Source of the DNA: Alistipes sp.
GTDB taxonomy: Bacteria > Bacteroidota > Bacteroidia > Bacteroidales > Rikenellaceae
NCBI GenBank assembly: GCA_017398045.1
Contig: JAFQHI010000003.1
Location: 1 to 36,106, forward strand
Direction of reading: 5' to 3'
DNA: 36,106 nt
Part shown: in pieces, positions 26,507 through 35,538 of the stretch
Layout of the letters: each line of letters begins with the position of its first letter
Numbering within the stretch: position 1 is the stretch's first letter
Notes under the pieces: model-generated
The model's input: the letters and a program-made list of their open reading frames with translations, nothing else
The model's database searches: none
What the model was told of the DNA's origin: nothing
Translations under genes and position numbers: made by a program

Positions 26507-27336
26507 GCCTTATGCGTAGCGTTTTTTCGTGACAAAGTTAATAGTTTTACCGCAATAAGCCCAACGGAAAGGGTAAAAATGATTGCCGTAGCGGGTGGAA
26601 CTTCCCATTCATAGCTGATAATGAGACCCGTAATATTTCCCGCAACTGCCACAACGGGGGCCGTGAGGGCGATGTGTCGGTAGGATGATGTGAGGGCGTT
26701 GGCGATGACAACGGGCATCGTTATGAGGGCGATGAGCAGCACGATGCCCATCATGCGAATCGAGAGAACGATGGTGGCGGCCAGCACTAACGCCATCAGG
26801 TAGGAAATCGTGCGGACGGGAATGGCGCGACTTTGGGCAAACGAGCGGTCGAAAGCCACGTACATAATCGGCCGCAACCACAACATGGCACCGATGAGCA
26901 GCGCGAGGGTCAGCATCAGCAGGGCGATGAGGTCACCGCGTGTAATGGTGATAATCGAACCGAAGAGGTAGGCGGTCATATCGCCCGATGTATAGCCCGG
27001 GCGGAGGCTCATGAAGAGTGCGCCAAGTGCCATGCCCACCGACCAGATGATGCCGATGATGGAGTCTTGACGCATTTTGCCCCGTTCGCTTGCCCACTCG
27101 ATGCCGAGGGCCGACAGCAGTGCGAAGAGCATCGCTCCGCAAATGGGGTTCACACCGGCATAGAGGGCAATGCCCAAACCGCCGAACGAGGCGTGGGTGA
27201 TGCCGCCGGAGAGAAAGACCATGCGTCGCGCAACGATGTATGTCCCCACCAACGCACAGCTGATGCCCGATAGAATGGCAGCCAGGAAGGCGTTACGGAG
27301 GTAGCCGTATTGGATGAGGTCGCTGAAAAATTCCAT
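26503..27336 (-). CDS. Metal ABC transporter permease (ZnuB/ABC-3 family)
   Basis: A 277-residue polytopic membrane protein with about eight hydrophobic segments and ABC-3 family features: GTYIVARRMVFLSGGITHASFGGLG near the start and RMMGIVLLIALITMPVVIANAL near the end. Such permeases import zinc or manganese with an ATPase and a substrate-binding protein. Neither partner gene is adjacent, so they must be elsewhere. It heads the minus-strand run to fmt and has a -7 box upstream. Zinc versus manganese cannot be decided from this sequence. Confidence 0.9.
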   Translation of the reverse strand: MEFFSDLIQYGYLRNAFLAAILSGISCALVGTYIVARRMVFLSGGITHASFGGLGIALYAGVNPICGAMLFALLSALGIEWASERGKMRQDSIIGIIWSVGMALGALFMSLRPGYTSGDMTAYLFGSIITITRGDLIALLMLTLALLIGAMLWLRPIMYVAFDRSFAQSRAIPVRTISYLMALVLAATIVLSIRMMGIVLLIALITMPVVIANALTSSYRHIALTAPVVAVAGNITGLIISYEWEVPPATAIIFTLSVGLIAVKLLTLSRKNATHKA

Positions 27337-27357
27337 GCCCTTACATTAAATTGCGCG

Positions 27358-27365
27358 CAAATTTA
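27358..27365 (-). promoter_or_regulatory. -7 box of the metal permease-to-fmt operon
   Basis: On the minus strand TAAATTTG matches TAnnTTTG exactly, 21 nt before the ATG. No clear -33 element. I saw no convincing Fur/Zur-like palindrome in the gap. Confidence 0.5.
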
Positions 27366-27442
27366 CGCTTTTTTCTTCGAAAAGCCTCCCTCTTTTAGCG
27401 AAGATTTCGTATTTTCGCATCGGAAAAAAGTCGAAATGTACC

Positions 27443-28741
27443 ATGCAACCCCTACGTGTTAATTTTCATACCCTAGGCTGCAAGCTCAATTTTGCCGAAA
27501 GCTCTACCCTCGCCCGTCAATTTGCGGAGGGTGGTTTTGTCCGCGTGCCGGCAACGGCCGAGGCCGATATCTGCATCATCAACAGCTGCTCGGTGACAGA
27601 GCATGCCGATAAAAAATGTCGTAATCTGGTGCGCAAACTGCACCGCCGGAATCCTCGTGCAATTATTGCCGTAACGGGCTGTTATGCACAGCTTCGCCCG
27701 CAGGATTTGGCGGCAATCGAAGGTGTTGATATCGTGTTGGGTAACAACTATAAAGGAGATTTATATCAACGCGTAGTTGAGATAACGAAAAAGGGTGCTG
27801 CGCAGGTCTATAGATGCGATGTGGAACACCTCACGCGCTTCTTTGCGGCCTACTCTACGGCCGACCGCACGCGAGCCTTTCTCAAGGTGCAGGACGGGTG
27901 CGATTACAAGTGTGCCTACTGCACGATTCACTATGCCCGCGGCCACAGCCGTAATATGCCGATTGCGGAGCTGGTCAAGGAGGCCGAGGCAATTGCCCGC
28001 GAGGGACAACGCGAGATTGTCATCACGGGAATCAATACGGGCGATTTCGGTCGCACGACGGGCGAAAAATTCATCGACCTGCTACAGGCCTTGGACCGTG
28101 TGGAGGGGATTGACCGCTACCGCATTTCGTCGATTGAGCCGAACCTGCTGACCGACGAAATCATCGCCTTCTGTGCCTCGTCGAAGAAGTTTCAGCACCA
28201 CTTCCATATCCCGATTCAGAGCGGTTCGGACAAGATTTTGCACCTGATGCGTCGTCGTTACACGACCGAGAAATTTGCCGACCGCATTGCGGCTGTCAGA
28301 CGTGTGATGCCCGACGCCTTTATCGGGATTGATGTGATTGTCGGATTCCCGGGCGAAACGGAGGAGGATTTCCGCTCGACCTATGATTTTCTGGCCGCGC
28401 TCAAGCCCGCCTTTTTGCATATTTTCCCCTTCTCGGAGCGTCCCGGAACGCCTGCCGTCGAGCTACCGAACAAGGTGCAGTCGTCGGTGGCAACGCGTCG
28501 TGCGGGAGAATTGGATGCCCTCTGCAAGCAGCTGCACCACGATTTCTTGGCCGAGGCGGTCGGTACGGAGGATGAGGTGCTGTTCGAGAGTACGATGCGT
28601 GGCGGGATGATGTTCGGCTTTACGGGCAACTACCGTCGCGTGAGAACGCCCTACAATCGGGCGCGTATCAATACGATTTGTCGCGTGAAAATGGTCGGGA
28701 TGGATGATTCGGGCGATTTAATCGGTGAAATTCTCGAATAA
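27443..28741 (+). CDS. mtaB: tRNA t6A37 methylthiotransferase MtaB
   Basis: A 432-residue radical-SAM methylthiotransferase that turns t6A37 into ms2t6A37 in tRNA. The N-terminal UPF0004 domain carries three cluster cysteines (Cys13 in LGCKLN, Cys49 in NSCSVTE, Cys80 in VTGCYAQ). The radical-SAM cluster motif is CDYKCAYC (Cys153, 157, 160). Conserved radical-SAM core blocks follow (IVITGINTGDFG, IPIQSGSDKILHLMRRRY, DVIVGFPGETEEDF). The LGCKLN start and the motif order fit MtaB better than MiaB or RimO. It is divergent from the metal permease operon. Confidence 0.94.
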   Translation: MQPLRVNFHTLGCKLNFAESSTLARQFAEGGFVRVPATAEADICIINSCSVTEHADKKCRNLVRKLHRRNPRAIIAVTGCYAQLRPQDLAAIEGVDIVLGNNYKGDLYQRVVEITKKGAAQVYRCDVEHLTRFFAAYSTADRTRAFLKVQDGCDYKCAYCTIHYARGHSRNMPIAELVKEAEAIAREGQREIVITGINTGDFGRTTGEKFIDLLQALDRVEGIDRYRISSIEPNLLTDEIIAFCASSKKFQHHFHIPIQSGSDKILHLMRRRYTTEKFADRIAAVRRVMPDAFIGIDVIVGFPGETEEDFRSTYDFLAALKPAFLHIFPFSERPGTPAVELPNKVQSSVATRRAGELDALCKQLHHDFLAEAVGTEDEVLFESTMRGGMMFGFTGNYRRVRTPYNRARINTICRVKMVGMDDSGDLIGEILE

Positions 28742-28746
28742 ATGAT

Positions 28747-28754
28747 TATCTTTG
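28747..28754 (+). promoter_or_regulatory. -7 box before the sensor-like gene
   Basis: TATCTTTG matches TAnnTTTG exactly, 26 nt before the ATG at 28781. The -33 element would lie in the end of mtaB and is not clear. It suggests a separate transcript for the sensor-trkH group. Confidence 0.5.
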
Positions 28755-28780
28755 CATAACTATCTTTATTTTTTAGAAGT

Positions 28781-29641
28781 ATGACGGGTATGCGCAAGCG
28801 GGTGACGATTGCCTTTTCGAGTATTGTCTGCCTGCTCTTTCTATCGGGTCTGTTGTCGCTCGTGGAGCTGAATCGAGTCAGCCGCGGAGCGGGCGATGTA
28901 CTGGCTGCATCGCGCCGTAACGTGGAGCTTGCGAAAGAGATGCTCGATGCGGCCCACGAACAGAATGTCGCGCTGATTCACCTCACGGTGCTTGGCGAGG
29001 AGTCCTATGTCGATGAGTGTCGTCGTGCCATGGGTGCGCTCGAGCAGGTGTTGATGACGGCCCGCGAAGAGGCCTTCGACCCCTCGTTCCTCGATTCGTT
29101 GTCCTTTGCCACGATTGAGATGAAGGTGATGGTGGACCGCTACCTGGCGCGTCGGCTCGAAAAACCGACCATGCAGGTCGATTCGCTGGCCGGTGAGGAG
29201 TTTCCGGTCGATTCGTTGGGAGTCGATTCTCTGTTGATGAAGGCGGCCATCGAGGCGGCCGAAAAAAACGATGAGGAGGACTCGGTACGTTGGTACACGG
29301 AGGAGTACGAGGCAGTCTATCTGCGCCTGACGGCAGCCGTGAAGGCCTACATGACCTCGACCCAAAGTTCGTTGGCTCCCCGTACCGAGCAAATTAAGCG
29401 CAGTGCCTATCGGGCCGTGACTCCGGTGTTGATTTCGCTCCTGGTGATGATTGCCGTGTTGATGATGTTCTACTACTTCATGACGATTTACTGCGTGAAT
29501 CCGATTGTGAGGATGAATCGCTCGTTGGGCGAATACCTCTCCTTCAGGGTGCCTTTCGCGGTCAAGGAGGAGTGCAAGGATGAGCTGCTGGAGCTGAAAG
29601 AGAAGATTGAGACGTTGATTGTGCAGTCGCGCCATAAGTAG
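28781..29641 (+). CDS. Sensor-like membrane protein: TM - extracytoplasmic helical domain - TM - HAMP, no output domain
   Basis: A 286-residue protein with a first membrane helix (about 8-29), an extracytoplasmic, mainly helical domain (about 30-210), a second membrane helix (about 213-237) and a HAMP-like tail. The tail shows NPIVRMNRSLGEY followed by DELLELKEKIETLI, like the two HAMP helices. It ends there: no kinase, methyl-accepting or cyclase domain follows, and trkH begins 27 bases later with no frame continuing. The external domain resembles four-helix-bundle sensors of the MCP/histidine-kinase type and holds a low-complexity loop with VDSL three times (about 137-155). A role in sensing for the neighbouring potassium channel is possible but unproven. 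Confidence 0.75.
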   Translation: MTGMRKRVTIAFSSIVCLLFLSGLLSLVELNRVSRGAGDVLAASRRNVELAKEMLDAAHEQNVALIHLTVLGEESYVDECRRAMGALEQVLMTAREEAFDPSFLDSLSFATIEMKVMVDRYLARRLEKPTMQVDSLAGEEFPVDSLGVDSLLMKAAIEAAEKNDEEDSVRWYTEEYEAVYLRLTAAVKAYMTSTQSSLAPRTEQIKRSAYRAVTPVLISLLVMIAVLMMFYYFMTIYCVNPIVRMNRSLGEYLSFRVPFAVKEECKDELLELKEKIETLIVQSRHK

Positions 29642-29668
29642 TTTTTGACAATAACCATTGAAGCGAAG

Positions 29669-31114
29669 ATGCGGATTGATGTAGTGTTGCGCTATGTGGG
29701 ACAGGTGATGATGTTCATCGCTGTGTTCATGTTGCTCTCGGCGGGAATCTCCTACCTGAGCGGCATGGATTCGGCCTTCTATCCCCTGCTCCTGTCGGCA
29801 CTGCTGACCGCCTTGTTAGGCGTTTTTCCGCAAATCTTCGTCGAAAAGAAGGCGCAACTTTCGAACAAAGAGGGCTTTGGCGTGGTGGTTGGCTCGTGGA
29901 TGGTAGCCTGCATCGTCGGTATGTTTCCCTATTTGATGTGGGGTGGCGAATTCTCCTTCATCAACGCCTGGTTTGAGAGTGTGTCGGGTTTTACGACCAC
30001 CGGAGCCACCATATTGAACGATATCGAGGTCTTGCCGCGCGGTCTGCTCTTTTGGCGAATGTCCACCTCGTGGATAGGCGGTATGGGTGTCGTAATGTTC
30101 GCCTTGGTGATTTTGCCCTCGATGGGTCGCTCGAAGATGATGCTTTCGAATGTCGAGATGTCCACGTTGGCCAAGGAGAATTTCCACTACCGCACGCAGA
30201 TGATTGTCCAGATTCTGATGGTGGTCTATTTGGGGCTGACGATTCTCTCGACCCTGATGTTTAAGGTGGCGGGCATGAATTGGTTCGATGCGTTGTGTCA
30301 CAGCATGTCCTCTGCATCGACGTGCGGTTTCTCGACCAAGAACGCTTCGCTGGCCTTCTACAATTCGCCCATGATTGAGGCGGTGATGATTGTCACCATC
30401 ATCGTGGCCGGTATCCATTTCGGCCTGATTTATGCCACCGTAACGGGCAAGCGGGGCAATATCTTCCGCTCGGAGGTGACGCGCGTCTATCTCGCGCTCT
30501 TTGCCCTTGCCTCGCTGCTTATTGCCATCAGCATCTATTCGGCCGACCTCTACCCCACCTTTGGTCAGGCCCTGCGCCACGCCATGTTTCAGGTCGCCTC
30601 GCTGATTACCACCTCCGGTTTCGCGACGGCCGATACGAATACCTGGACCTCGTTTGCCATCATCCTGCTCATCTTTGTCTCGATGATTTGCGCCTGCTCG
30701 GGTTCGACTACCGGCGGTATCAAAATCGACCGTCTGGTGCTTTCGGCCAAGATGATGAAGGCCCGCATGAAGCAGCAACGCCACCCCAATGCCGTGATTC
30801 GCGTCAAGCTCGACGGGGTGATTCAGGAGAACGATACACTGCACGCCGTGACGGTCTTTATCGTCGCCTATATGATGCTGATTTTGATTGGGTCGCTCAT
30901 TGGCGCACTCTGTGGTTTGGATTTGATGACCGCCTTTTCGGGAGCTGTGGCTTGCGTGGGTAATGTGGGTCCGGGCTTCGGTGAGGTGGGTTCGATGGAT
31001 AATTTTGCATCCATGCCGGCCGTTATGAAGGGGGTGGATGCCTTGCTGATGCTCTTCGGACGTCTGGAGATTTTCGGACTGATTCAATTCTTTTTCATGA
31101 AATGGTGGAACTAA
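29669..31114 (+). CDS. trkH: TrkH family potassium uptake protein
   Basis: A 481-residue polytopic membrane protein of the TrkH/KtrB family, importing K+ with an NAD-binding TrkA/KtrA partner. Selectivity-filter-like repeats are visible: GFTTTGAT, SASTCGFST, TTSGFA and the final VGNVGPGFGEVG. The ATG at 29669 (MRIDVVLRYVG) is preferred over an in-frame TTG eight codons upstream. No trkA gene is adjacent. It ends 8 bases before the start chosen for the next gene and probably shares a transcript with the sensor-like gene before it. Confidence 0.93.
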   Translation: MRIDVVLRYVGQVMMFIAVFMLLSAGISYLSGMDSAFYPLLLSALLTALLGVFPQIFVEKKAQLSNKEGFGVVVGSWMVACIVGMFPYLMWGGEFSFINAWFESVSGFTTTGATILNDIEVLPRGLLFWRMSTSWIGGMGVVMFALVILPSMGRSKMMLSNVEMSTLAKENFHYRTQMIVQILMVVYLGLTILSTLMFKVAGMNWFDALCHSMSSASTCGFSTKNASLAFYNSPMIEAVMIVTIIVAGIHFGLIYATVTGKRGNIFRSEVTRVYLALFALASLLIAISIYSADLYPTFGQALRHAMFQVASLITTSGFATADTNTWTSFAIILLIFVSMICACSGSTTGGIKIDRLVLSAKMMKARMKQQRHPNAVIRVKLDGVIQENDTLHAVTVFIVAYMMLILIGSLIGALCGLDLMTAFSGAVACVGNVGPGFGEVGSMDNFASMPAVMKGVDALLMLFGRLEIFGLIQFFFMKWWN

Positions 31115-31122
31115 AACGAACT

Positions 31123-32685
31123 ATGCGACTAACCTACTTATATGCAACCCTTTGCCTGCTGATGGCCGGAACGGTGGCCGTGGCGCAGGAACAGCGTGTC
31201 GAACCGCGCATTGCCGGCCTCGAACACAACGAAGAGTATATGTCGTTGCTCAAAGAGGATAACCTCCTCCAGATGCGCGAAGATTCCATTGCGGCCGTCA
31301 TTGTGCGGGCGCGTCAACTGTTGCGCGAGGATGTGGCCAACCGTGCCGCCTATGCCGAGCAGATTATGCAGGGCGAGAATCAGATATTTACAGTCAGAAA
31401 TGCCAAGGGGCGCGTCGTGGACCGTATCAATACGATTGAGCAGGAGTGGGTATTGCAGCACATGAACGCATCGGTCAATCTGTCGCAACAGCCTGCCGTG
31501 AGTACCGTCCCCGACTCGTTGCGTCGTCGCAATCTGGTCGAGAACAGCCTTTTCAGTCGCTATCTGGCGATGCCCGACTATAACAGCCTGCTCCGCGCAC
31601 AGCGTCGCGAAATGCAGGCGGTGGATTGCGTGAATCGCTACATGGCCAACTACCTGACCCTCGAAGAGCTGGCCGCCTCGTATGCCGTAGCTCCGACCGA
31701 GGCCGAAGCGGTCGATATCCAGGAGCGTTTCGAGAGCCTTGATGGCATCAATCAAAAGCTCTCCGACTCGCTCTCCACGGCTTGGAACTACATCTACGAC
31801 AACAAGAGCTACGCCTACGACTACCTGATGGAGGCCCTCGGCAAGGAGCAGCAACTCGACCGCCAGTCGGAGCGTTACTCGAATGCCATGCGCGAAATCG
31901 TTGCGTTGGAGGGCGAGACGGCCTCGGATGTCTTGGTCGATTACTTTGTCCGCAAGCGGGCGTTGGTTGAGTATGAAAAGTCGGTGGCCGAGGAGTTGGG
32001 ACTGGTCGAGGCGACCGATTCGCTTGCCGGTGTCATCGGTCAGCTTTCGACGATTACCTACAAATTGCCCTCGGTAAAGATTGAGCAGCGTTATTTCCTG
32101 CAATACGACTCGTTGGAGTTCGTTTCGCGTCCGCGCTATACGGCCTCGAATCCGATTCCCGAGACGACCATCTACGAACACGGCACGATGTATCGTGTCC
32201 TGCTCGGTACCTTCTCGGCCAAGCGACCCGTCTCGATTTTCCGCGGCACGGTGCCTTTGTCGTATGTGGTGACCGAGGAGGGCAAGTGGCGTTACTTTGC
32301 CGGTGGCTTTGCTACCGAGGAGGAGGCCAACGAGGCACAAAAAGTGCTGAAGAAACGCGGATTCACCAAACCGCAGGTGGTGGCTTGGGTCGATGGCAAG
32401 TATCGCAACCTGGCCGAGGAGCCGGCCCCCACGGCTACGGCTTCGGGTTATCGCATCGAGATTCATGGGCTGGGGACGTTGCCCGATGCCATTCGTGAAA
32501 TCATCGCCTCGGCCGAGGGTGTGGAGCTTTCGAAGGTGGGTGCCACGCTCTTTGTGGTGGGTACGTTCACCGATGCAACAGAGGCCGAGCGTGTTGCTGA
32601 AGCGTTGCGTCAGGCCGATACGGCACTCGATGTGCGCCTGAAGGAGCTTGCTCCCGCAGCCGGACAGAACGAAAACGAAGAATAA
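31123..32685 (+). CDS. Exported SPOR-like domain protein
   Basis: A 520-residue protein with a signal peptide (1 to about 21, LCLLMAGTVAVAQ), a long, charged, mainly helical middle (about 25-340), and two SPOR-like modules at the C-terminus. The first is about 353-432 (YRVLLGTFSAKRP then YFAGGFATEEEANEAQKVLKKRGF). The second is about 440-510 (LFVVGTFTDATEAERVAEALRQ). SPOR domains bind peptidoglycan lacking stem peptides at division or remodelling sites. The start at 31123 gives a clean signal peptide; an upstream in-frame ATG would overlap trkH. It is followed by nfeD and floA. Confidence 0.8.
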   Translation: MRLTYLYATLCLLMAGTVAVAQEQRVEPRIAGLEHNEEYMSLLKEDNLLQMREDSIAAVIVRARQLLREDVANRAAYAEQIMQGENQIFTVRNAKGRVVDRINTIEQEWVLQHMNASVNLSQQPAVSTVPDSLRRRNLVENSLFSRYLAMPDYNSLLRAQRREMQAVDCVNRYMANYLTLEELAASYAVAPTEAEAVDIQERFESLDGINQKLSDSLSTAWNYIYDNKSYAYDYLMEALGKEQQLDRQSERYSNAMREIVALEGETASDVLVDYFVRKRALVEYEKSVAEELGLVEATDSLAGVIGQLSTITYKLPSVKIEQRYFLQYDSLEFVSRPRYTASNPIPETTIYEHGTMYRVLLGTFSAKRPVSIFRGTVPLSYVVTEEGKWRYFAGGFATEEEANEAQKVLKKRGFTKPQVVAWVDGKYRNLAEEPAPTATASGYRIEIHGLGTLPDAIREIIASAEGVELSKVGATLFVVGTFTDATEAERVAEALRQADTALDVRLKELAPAAGQNENEE

Positions 32686-32701
32686 CTAAAATAGGATTGC
32701 T

Positions 32702-33163
32702 ATGGGCTACATGCTGCTTTTATTGATTTTCGGTGTGTTGTTTCTCATTGCCGAGTTGGTACTCCTGCCGGGCGTGTCGATTGGGGCGTTGCTCTCGATG
32801 GTCTGCTACGGAAGTGCCATCTACCTCGGTTTCCAGGAATCGACTACGATGGGCGTGGTGATGATTGTGCTGGCCGTTGTGTCGGCTCTTGTGGCTTCGG
32901 TCTTCTCGCTTCGCGCCAAGACCTGGCAACGCTTCGCACTGAATAAGGAGATACAGTCGCAGTCGATGCCCTCGCCGGCCGATGAGGTAAAGGTGGGCGC
33001 ACGCGGTGTGACCGTTTCGCGCCTTTCGCCGATGGGTAAGGTCGAAATCGAGGGGCGGATGTATGAGGCCAAGTCGATGGATGCCTATATCGACCCCAAG
33101 TGCGAAATCGAGGTGGTCGGCTTCGAGAATTTCAGTGTCATTGTCAAGAAAATTAACCAATAA
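32702..33163 (+). CDS. NfeD family membrane protein
   Basis: A 153-residue short NfeD protein with hydrophobic segments at about 3-24, 26-45 and 47-70 and a C-terminal OB-fold (about 98-150, VGARGVTVSRLSPMGKVEIEGRMYEA). It lacks the ClpP-like protease domain of the long form. NfeD proteins are typical partners of flotillin-type proteins, and floA follows 12 bases later, which supports the call. Confidence 0.92.
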   Translation: MGYMLLLLIFGVLFLIAELVLLPGVSIGALLSMVCYGSAIYLGFQESTTMGVVMIVLAVVSALVASVFSLRAKTWQRFALNKEIQSQSMPSPADEVKVGARGVTVSRLSPMGKVEIEGRMYEAKSMDAYIDPKCEIEVVGFENFSVIVKKINQ

Positions 33164-33175
33164 CACCTTATAACT

Positions 33176-34144
33176 ATGTTGGATACCGGATTTATTGCCT
33201 TATTGGCATTTGTGGCGTTGGTCGCCATTTGGATTATCTTCTATTTTATTCCCGTGGGTCTGTGGTTCTCGGCTTTGGTGTCGGGCGTGAGAATCAGCCT
33301 CTTGCAGCTGGTGCTGATGCGTTGGCGTAAGGTGCCGCCTTCGATTATCGTATCGTCGATGATTGAGAGTACGAAGGCCGGCTTGAGCCTGAATCCCAAC
33401 GAGTTGGAGGCGCACTACCTGGCCGGTGGCAACGTGACGAACGTGGTTCATGCCCTCGTTTCGGCCCAGAAGGCCAACATCATGCTCGACTTCAAGATGG
33501 CTACGGCCATCGACCTGGCGGGTCGTGATGTCTTTGAGGCGGTGCAGATGTCGGTGAACCCGAAGGTGATTAACACGCCTCCCGTGGCTGCCGTGGCCAA
33601 GGATGGTATTCAGCTCATCGCCAAGGCGCGTGTCACGGTGCGTGCCAACATCAAACAGTTGGTCGGTGGTGCCGGTGAGGAGACCGTTCTGGCGCGTGTC
33701 GGCGAGGGTATCGTCTCGTCGATCGGTTCGGCCGCTTCGCATAAGATCGTGCTGGAGAACCCTGATTCGATTTCGCGCGTGGTGCTGGAGAAGGGTCTGG
33801 ATGCCGGTACGGCCTTTGAGATTCTCTCGATTGATATTGCCGATATCGACGTAGGTAAGAACATCGGTGCGCAGCTTCAGATGGATCAGGCCGAGGCCGA
33901 TAAGAACATTGCCCAGGCGAAGGCCGAGGAGCGTCGCGCGATGGCCGTGGCGTTGGAGCAGGAGATGAAGGCCAAGGCGCAGGATGCACGCGCCAAGGTG
34001 ATTGAGGCCGAGGCCGAGGTGCCGTTGGCCATGGCCGAGGCGTTCCGCAACGGCAATTTGGGTATCATGGACTACTACAAGATGAAGAACATCATGGCCG
34101 ATACCCAGATGCGCGAGACGATTGGCAAACCCGAAAAGAAGTAA
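33176..34144 (+). CDS. floA: Flotillin-like protein FloA
   Basis: A 322-residue SPFH-like membrane scaffold protein. Two hydrophobic stretches at the N-terminus (about 5-27 and 30-48) anchor it. The SPFH-like core contains [21 protein letters not shown] and [34 protein letters not shown], highly conserved in FloA. A long alanine/glutamate-rich coiled coil follows (about 235-290), typical of flotillins. Such proteins organise membrane microdomains in Bacillus. It is the last gene before a terminator. Confidence 0.95.
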   Translation: MLDTGFIALLAFVALVAIWIIFYFIPVGLWFSALVSGVRISLLQLVLMRWRKVPPSIIVSSMIESTKAGLSLNPNELEAHYLAGGNVTNVVHALVSAQKANIMLDFKMATAIDLAGRDVFEAVQMSVNPKVINTPPVAAVAKDGIQLIAKARVTVRANIKQLVGGAGEETVLARVGEGIVSSIGSAASHKIVLENPDSISRVVLEKGLDAGTAFEILSIDIADIDVGKNIGAQLQMDQAEADKNIAQAKAEERRAMAVALEQEMKAKAQDARAKVIEAEAEVPLAMAEAFRNGNLGIMDYYKMKNIMADTQMRETIGKPEKK

Positions 34145-34161
34145 TGAACAACCAACCAAAG

Positions 34162-34197
34162 GCGAACGGGTGAGACGGCTCGTTCGCTTTTGTTTTT
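34162..34197 (+). terminator. Intrinsic terminator after floA
   Basis: A 9-bp stem GCGAACGGG / CTCGTTCGC (one G-U pair), loop TGAGACGG, followed by TTTTGTTTTT. It separates floA from the M64 peptidase gene, which starts only 14 nt later. Confidence 0.85.
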
Positions 34198-34210
34198 AAG
34201 CTATTTGCAG

Positions 34211-35494
34211 ATGAAAAAACTATTGACCCTGCTCTTTGTTTTGGGGGCCTATACGGCTGCGGCGCAGGTGGAGTTTGAGGCCTATTTCTTCGACCGCACG
34301 ATGCGTTTCGACTACCAGCACGCGGGCGACCATGCCACCGAAAACTATTTCTTCAACGGCCTGAAGGCCGAACCCTATTGGGGTGGCTCGAAACGGTCGT
34401 TGTTGGATACGACGAATCTCGGCAACCAATTTTTCCGCATCGTGGATGTGGCCTCCGAACGCGAAATCTATTCGCGCGGTTACTGCACACTCTTTAACGA
34501 GTGGCAGAATACGCCCGAGGCCCTCACCGTGCAACGCTCCTACCCCGAATCGGTCGTCTTCCCCTACCCCAAACGACCCGTGCGCATCGAGTTCTACGGG
34601 CGCGATAAGAAGGGGCGTTTTGTGAAGCGATACGAGCAGGAGATTGACCCCGAGAGCTATTGGGTCGAGCAGTTCACGCCCCGCTACGAGACGTTCGATG
34701 TCGCCTACCACGGCAACCACGCGACGCGCGTCGATATTGTGGTGCTGCCCGAGGGGTATAGCGCAGGCGAGCGTGCCAAGTTCGAGGAGGCGTGCGAGAA
34801 GTTTGCCGAGGCGATGTTTACCTACGCCCCCTACGACCGCCTGAAGGATAAGTTTAACATCCGTGCCGTGTGGGCTCCGTCCGAGGATTCGGGCGTGACG
34901 ATTCCGGGCGAGCGCGTGTGGCGCAATACGGCTTGCGATGCCAACTTCACGACCTTCGATTCGGAGCGTTACCAGACGGTGGCCAACCAGCAGACCCTGC
35001 GCGATTTGGCGGCTCATGTCCCCTACGATTATATCTATGTGCTCTCCAATACGCAGAAGTATGGCGGTGGCGGTATCTTTAACTTTTACGGCATCTCGGC
35101 GGCTCATAATCCGGGATTTACGGGCAAGATCTACATCCACGAATTTGGCCACCTGTTGATGGGCCTTGGCGATGAGTATGTGGGCAATACGGCCTACGAT
35201 GAGACGATGTACAGCCTGAAACTCGAGCCGTGGGAGCCGAATATCACCTCGCTTGTGAATTTCGAGACGAAGAAGATTTGGAAGTCGCTCATCGAGAAGG
35301 ATACCCCTACCCCGACCCCCACGACCGAGGCGTATCGTGATAAGGTGGGTGTGTATGAGGGCGCGGGCTACCTCTCAAAGGGAATGTATCGCCCGATGCA
35401 GAACTGCTTGATGAACTCGTTCCGTGGCGTGGAATCGTTCTGCCCCGTCTGCCAACAAAACATCGAGCAATATGTAAATTGGCTCTGCGAGTAA
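34211..35494 (+). CDS. Exported M64 family metallopeptidase (IgA-peptidase M64 type)
   Basis: A 427-residue secreted zinc peptidase. The signal peptide covers about 1-19 (LLTLLFVLGAYTAAAQ). An N-terminal beta-rich domain (about 20-165) precedes the M64 catalytic domain, which begins near VDIVVLPEGYSAGE. The zinc motif HEFGH (His310, Glu311, His314) is followed by Asp321-Glu322. A four-cysteine cluster near the C-terminus (about 406-427) includes CPVCQQN. M64 members include an IgA-cleaving enzyme from Clostridium ramosum, and the family is widespread in gut Bacteroidetes; the substrate here is unknown. The start at 34211 places the signal peptide correctly. No promoter was recognised between the floA terminator and the start. 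Confidence 0.9.
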   Translation: MKKLLTLLFVLGAYTAAAQVEFEAYFFDRTMRFDYQHAGDHATENYFFNGLKAEPYWGGSKRSLLDTTNLGNQFFRIVDVASEREIYSRGYCTLFNEWQNTPEALTVQRSYPESVVFPYPKRPVRIEFYGRDKKGRFVKRYEQEIDPESYWVEQFTPRYETFDVAYHGNHATRVDIVVLPEGYSAGERAKFEEACEKFAEAMFTYAPYDRLKDKFNIRAVWAPSEDSGVTIPGERVWRNTACDANFTTFDSERYQTVANQQTLRDLAAHVPYDYIYVLSNTQKYGGGGIFNFYGISAAHNPGFTGKIYIHEFGHLLMGLGDEYVGNTAYDETMYSLKLEPWEPNITSLVNFETKKIWKSLIEKDTPTPTPTTEAYRDKVGVYEGAGYLSKGMYRPMQNCLMNSFRGVESFCPVCQQNIEQYVNWLCE

Positions 35495-35497
35495 AAG

Positions 35498-35538
35498 GGA
35501 GCTAAAGGTGGCTAAAGGCTGCTAAAGGGCGTTAAAGG
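35498..35538. repeat. 10-nt-period repeat array after the M64 gene
   Basis: Four consecutive NNNYTAAAGG units (GAGCTAAAGG, TGGCTAAAGG, CTGCTAAAGG, GCGTTAAAGG) begin a few bases after the stop codon. The TAAAGG core and 10-nt spacing are the same as in the array at 10345-10380. A few inverted-looking CCTTTA motifs lie further on at about 35580-35605. Confidence 0.8.

Noticed and set aside
28781-29641. Frameshifted histidine kinase
   Set aside because: Downstream DNA in all frames is trkH within 27 bases; no H-box or ATP-binding motif is present, so the short form seems real rather than broken.
29816-31087. 423-codon open frame antisense to trkH, histidine- and glutamine-rich
   Set aside because: The odd composition is a mirror of hydrophobic codons in trkH, which is clearly the real gene.
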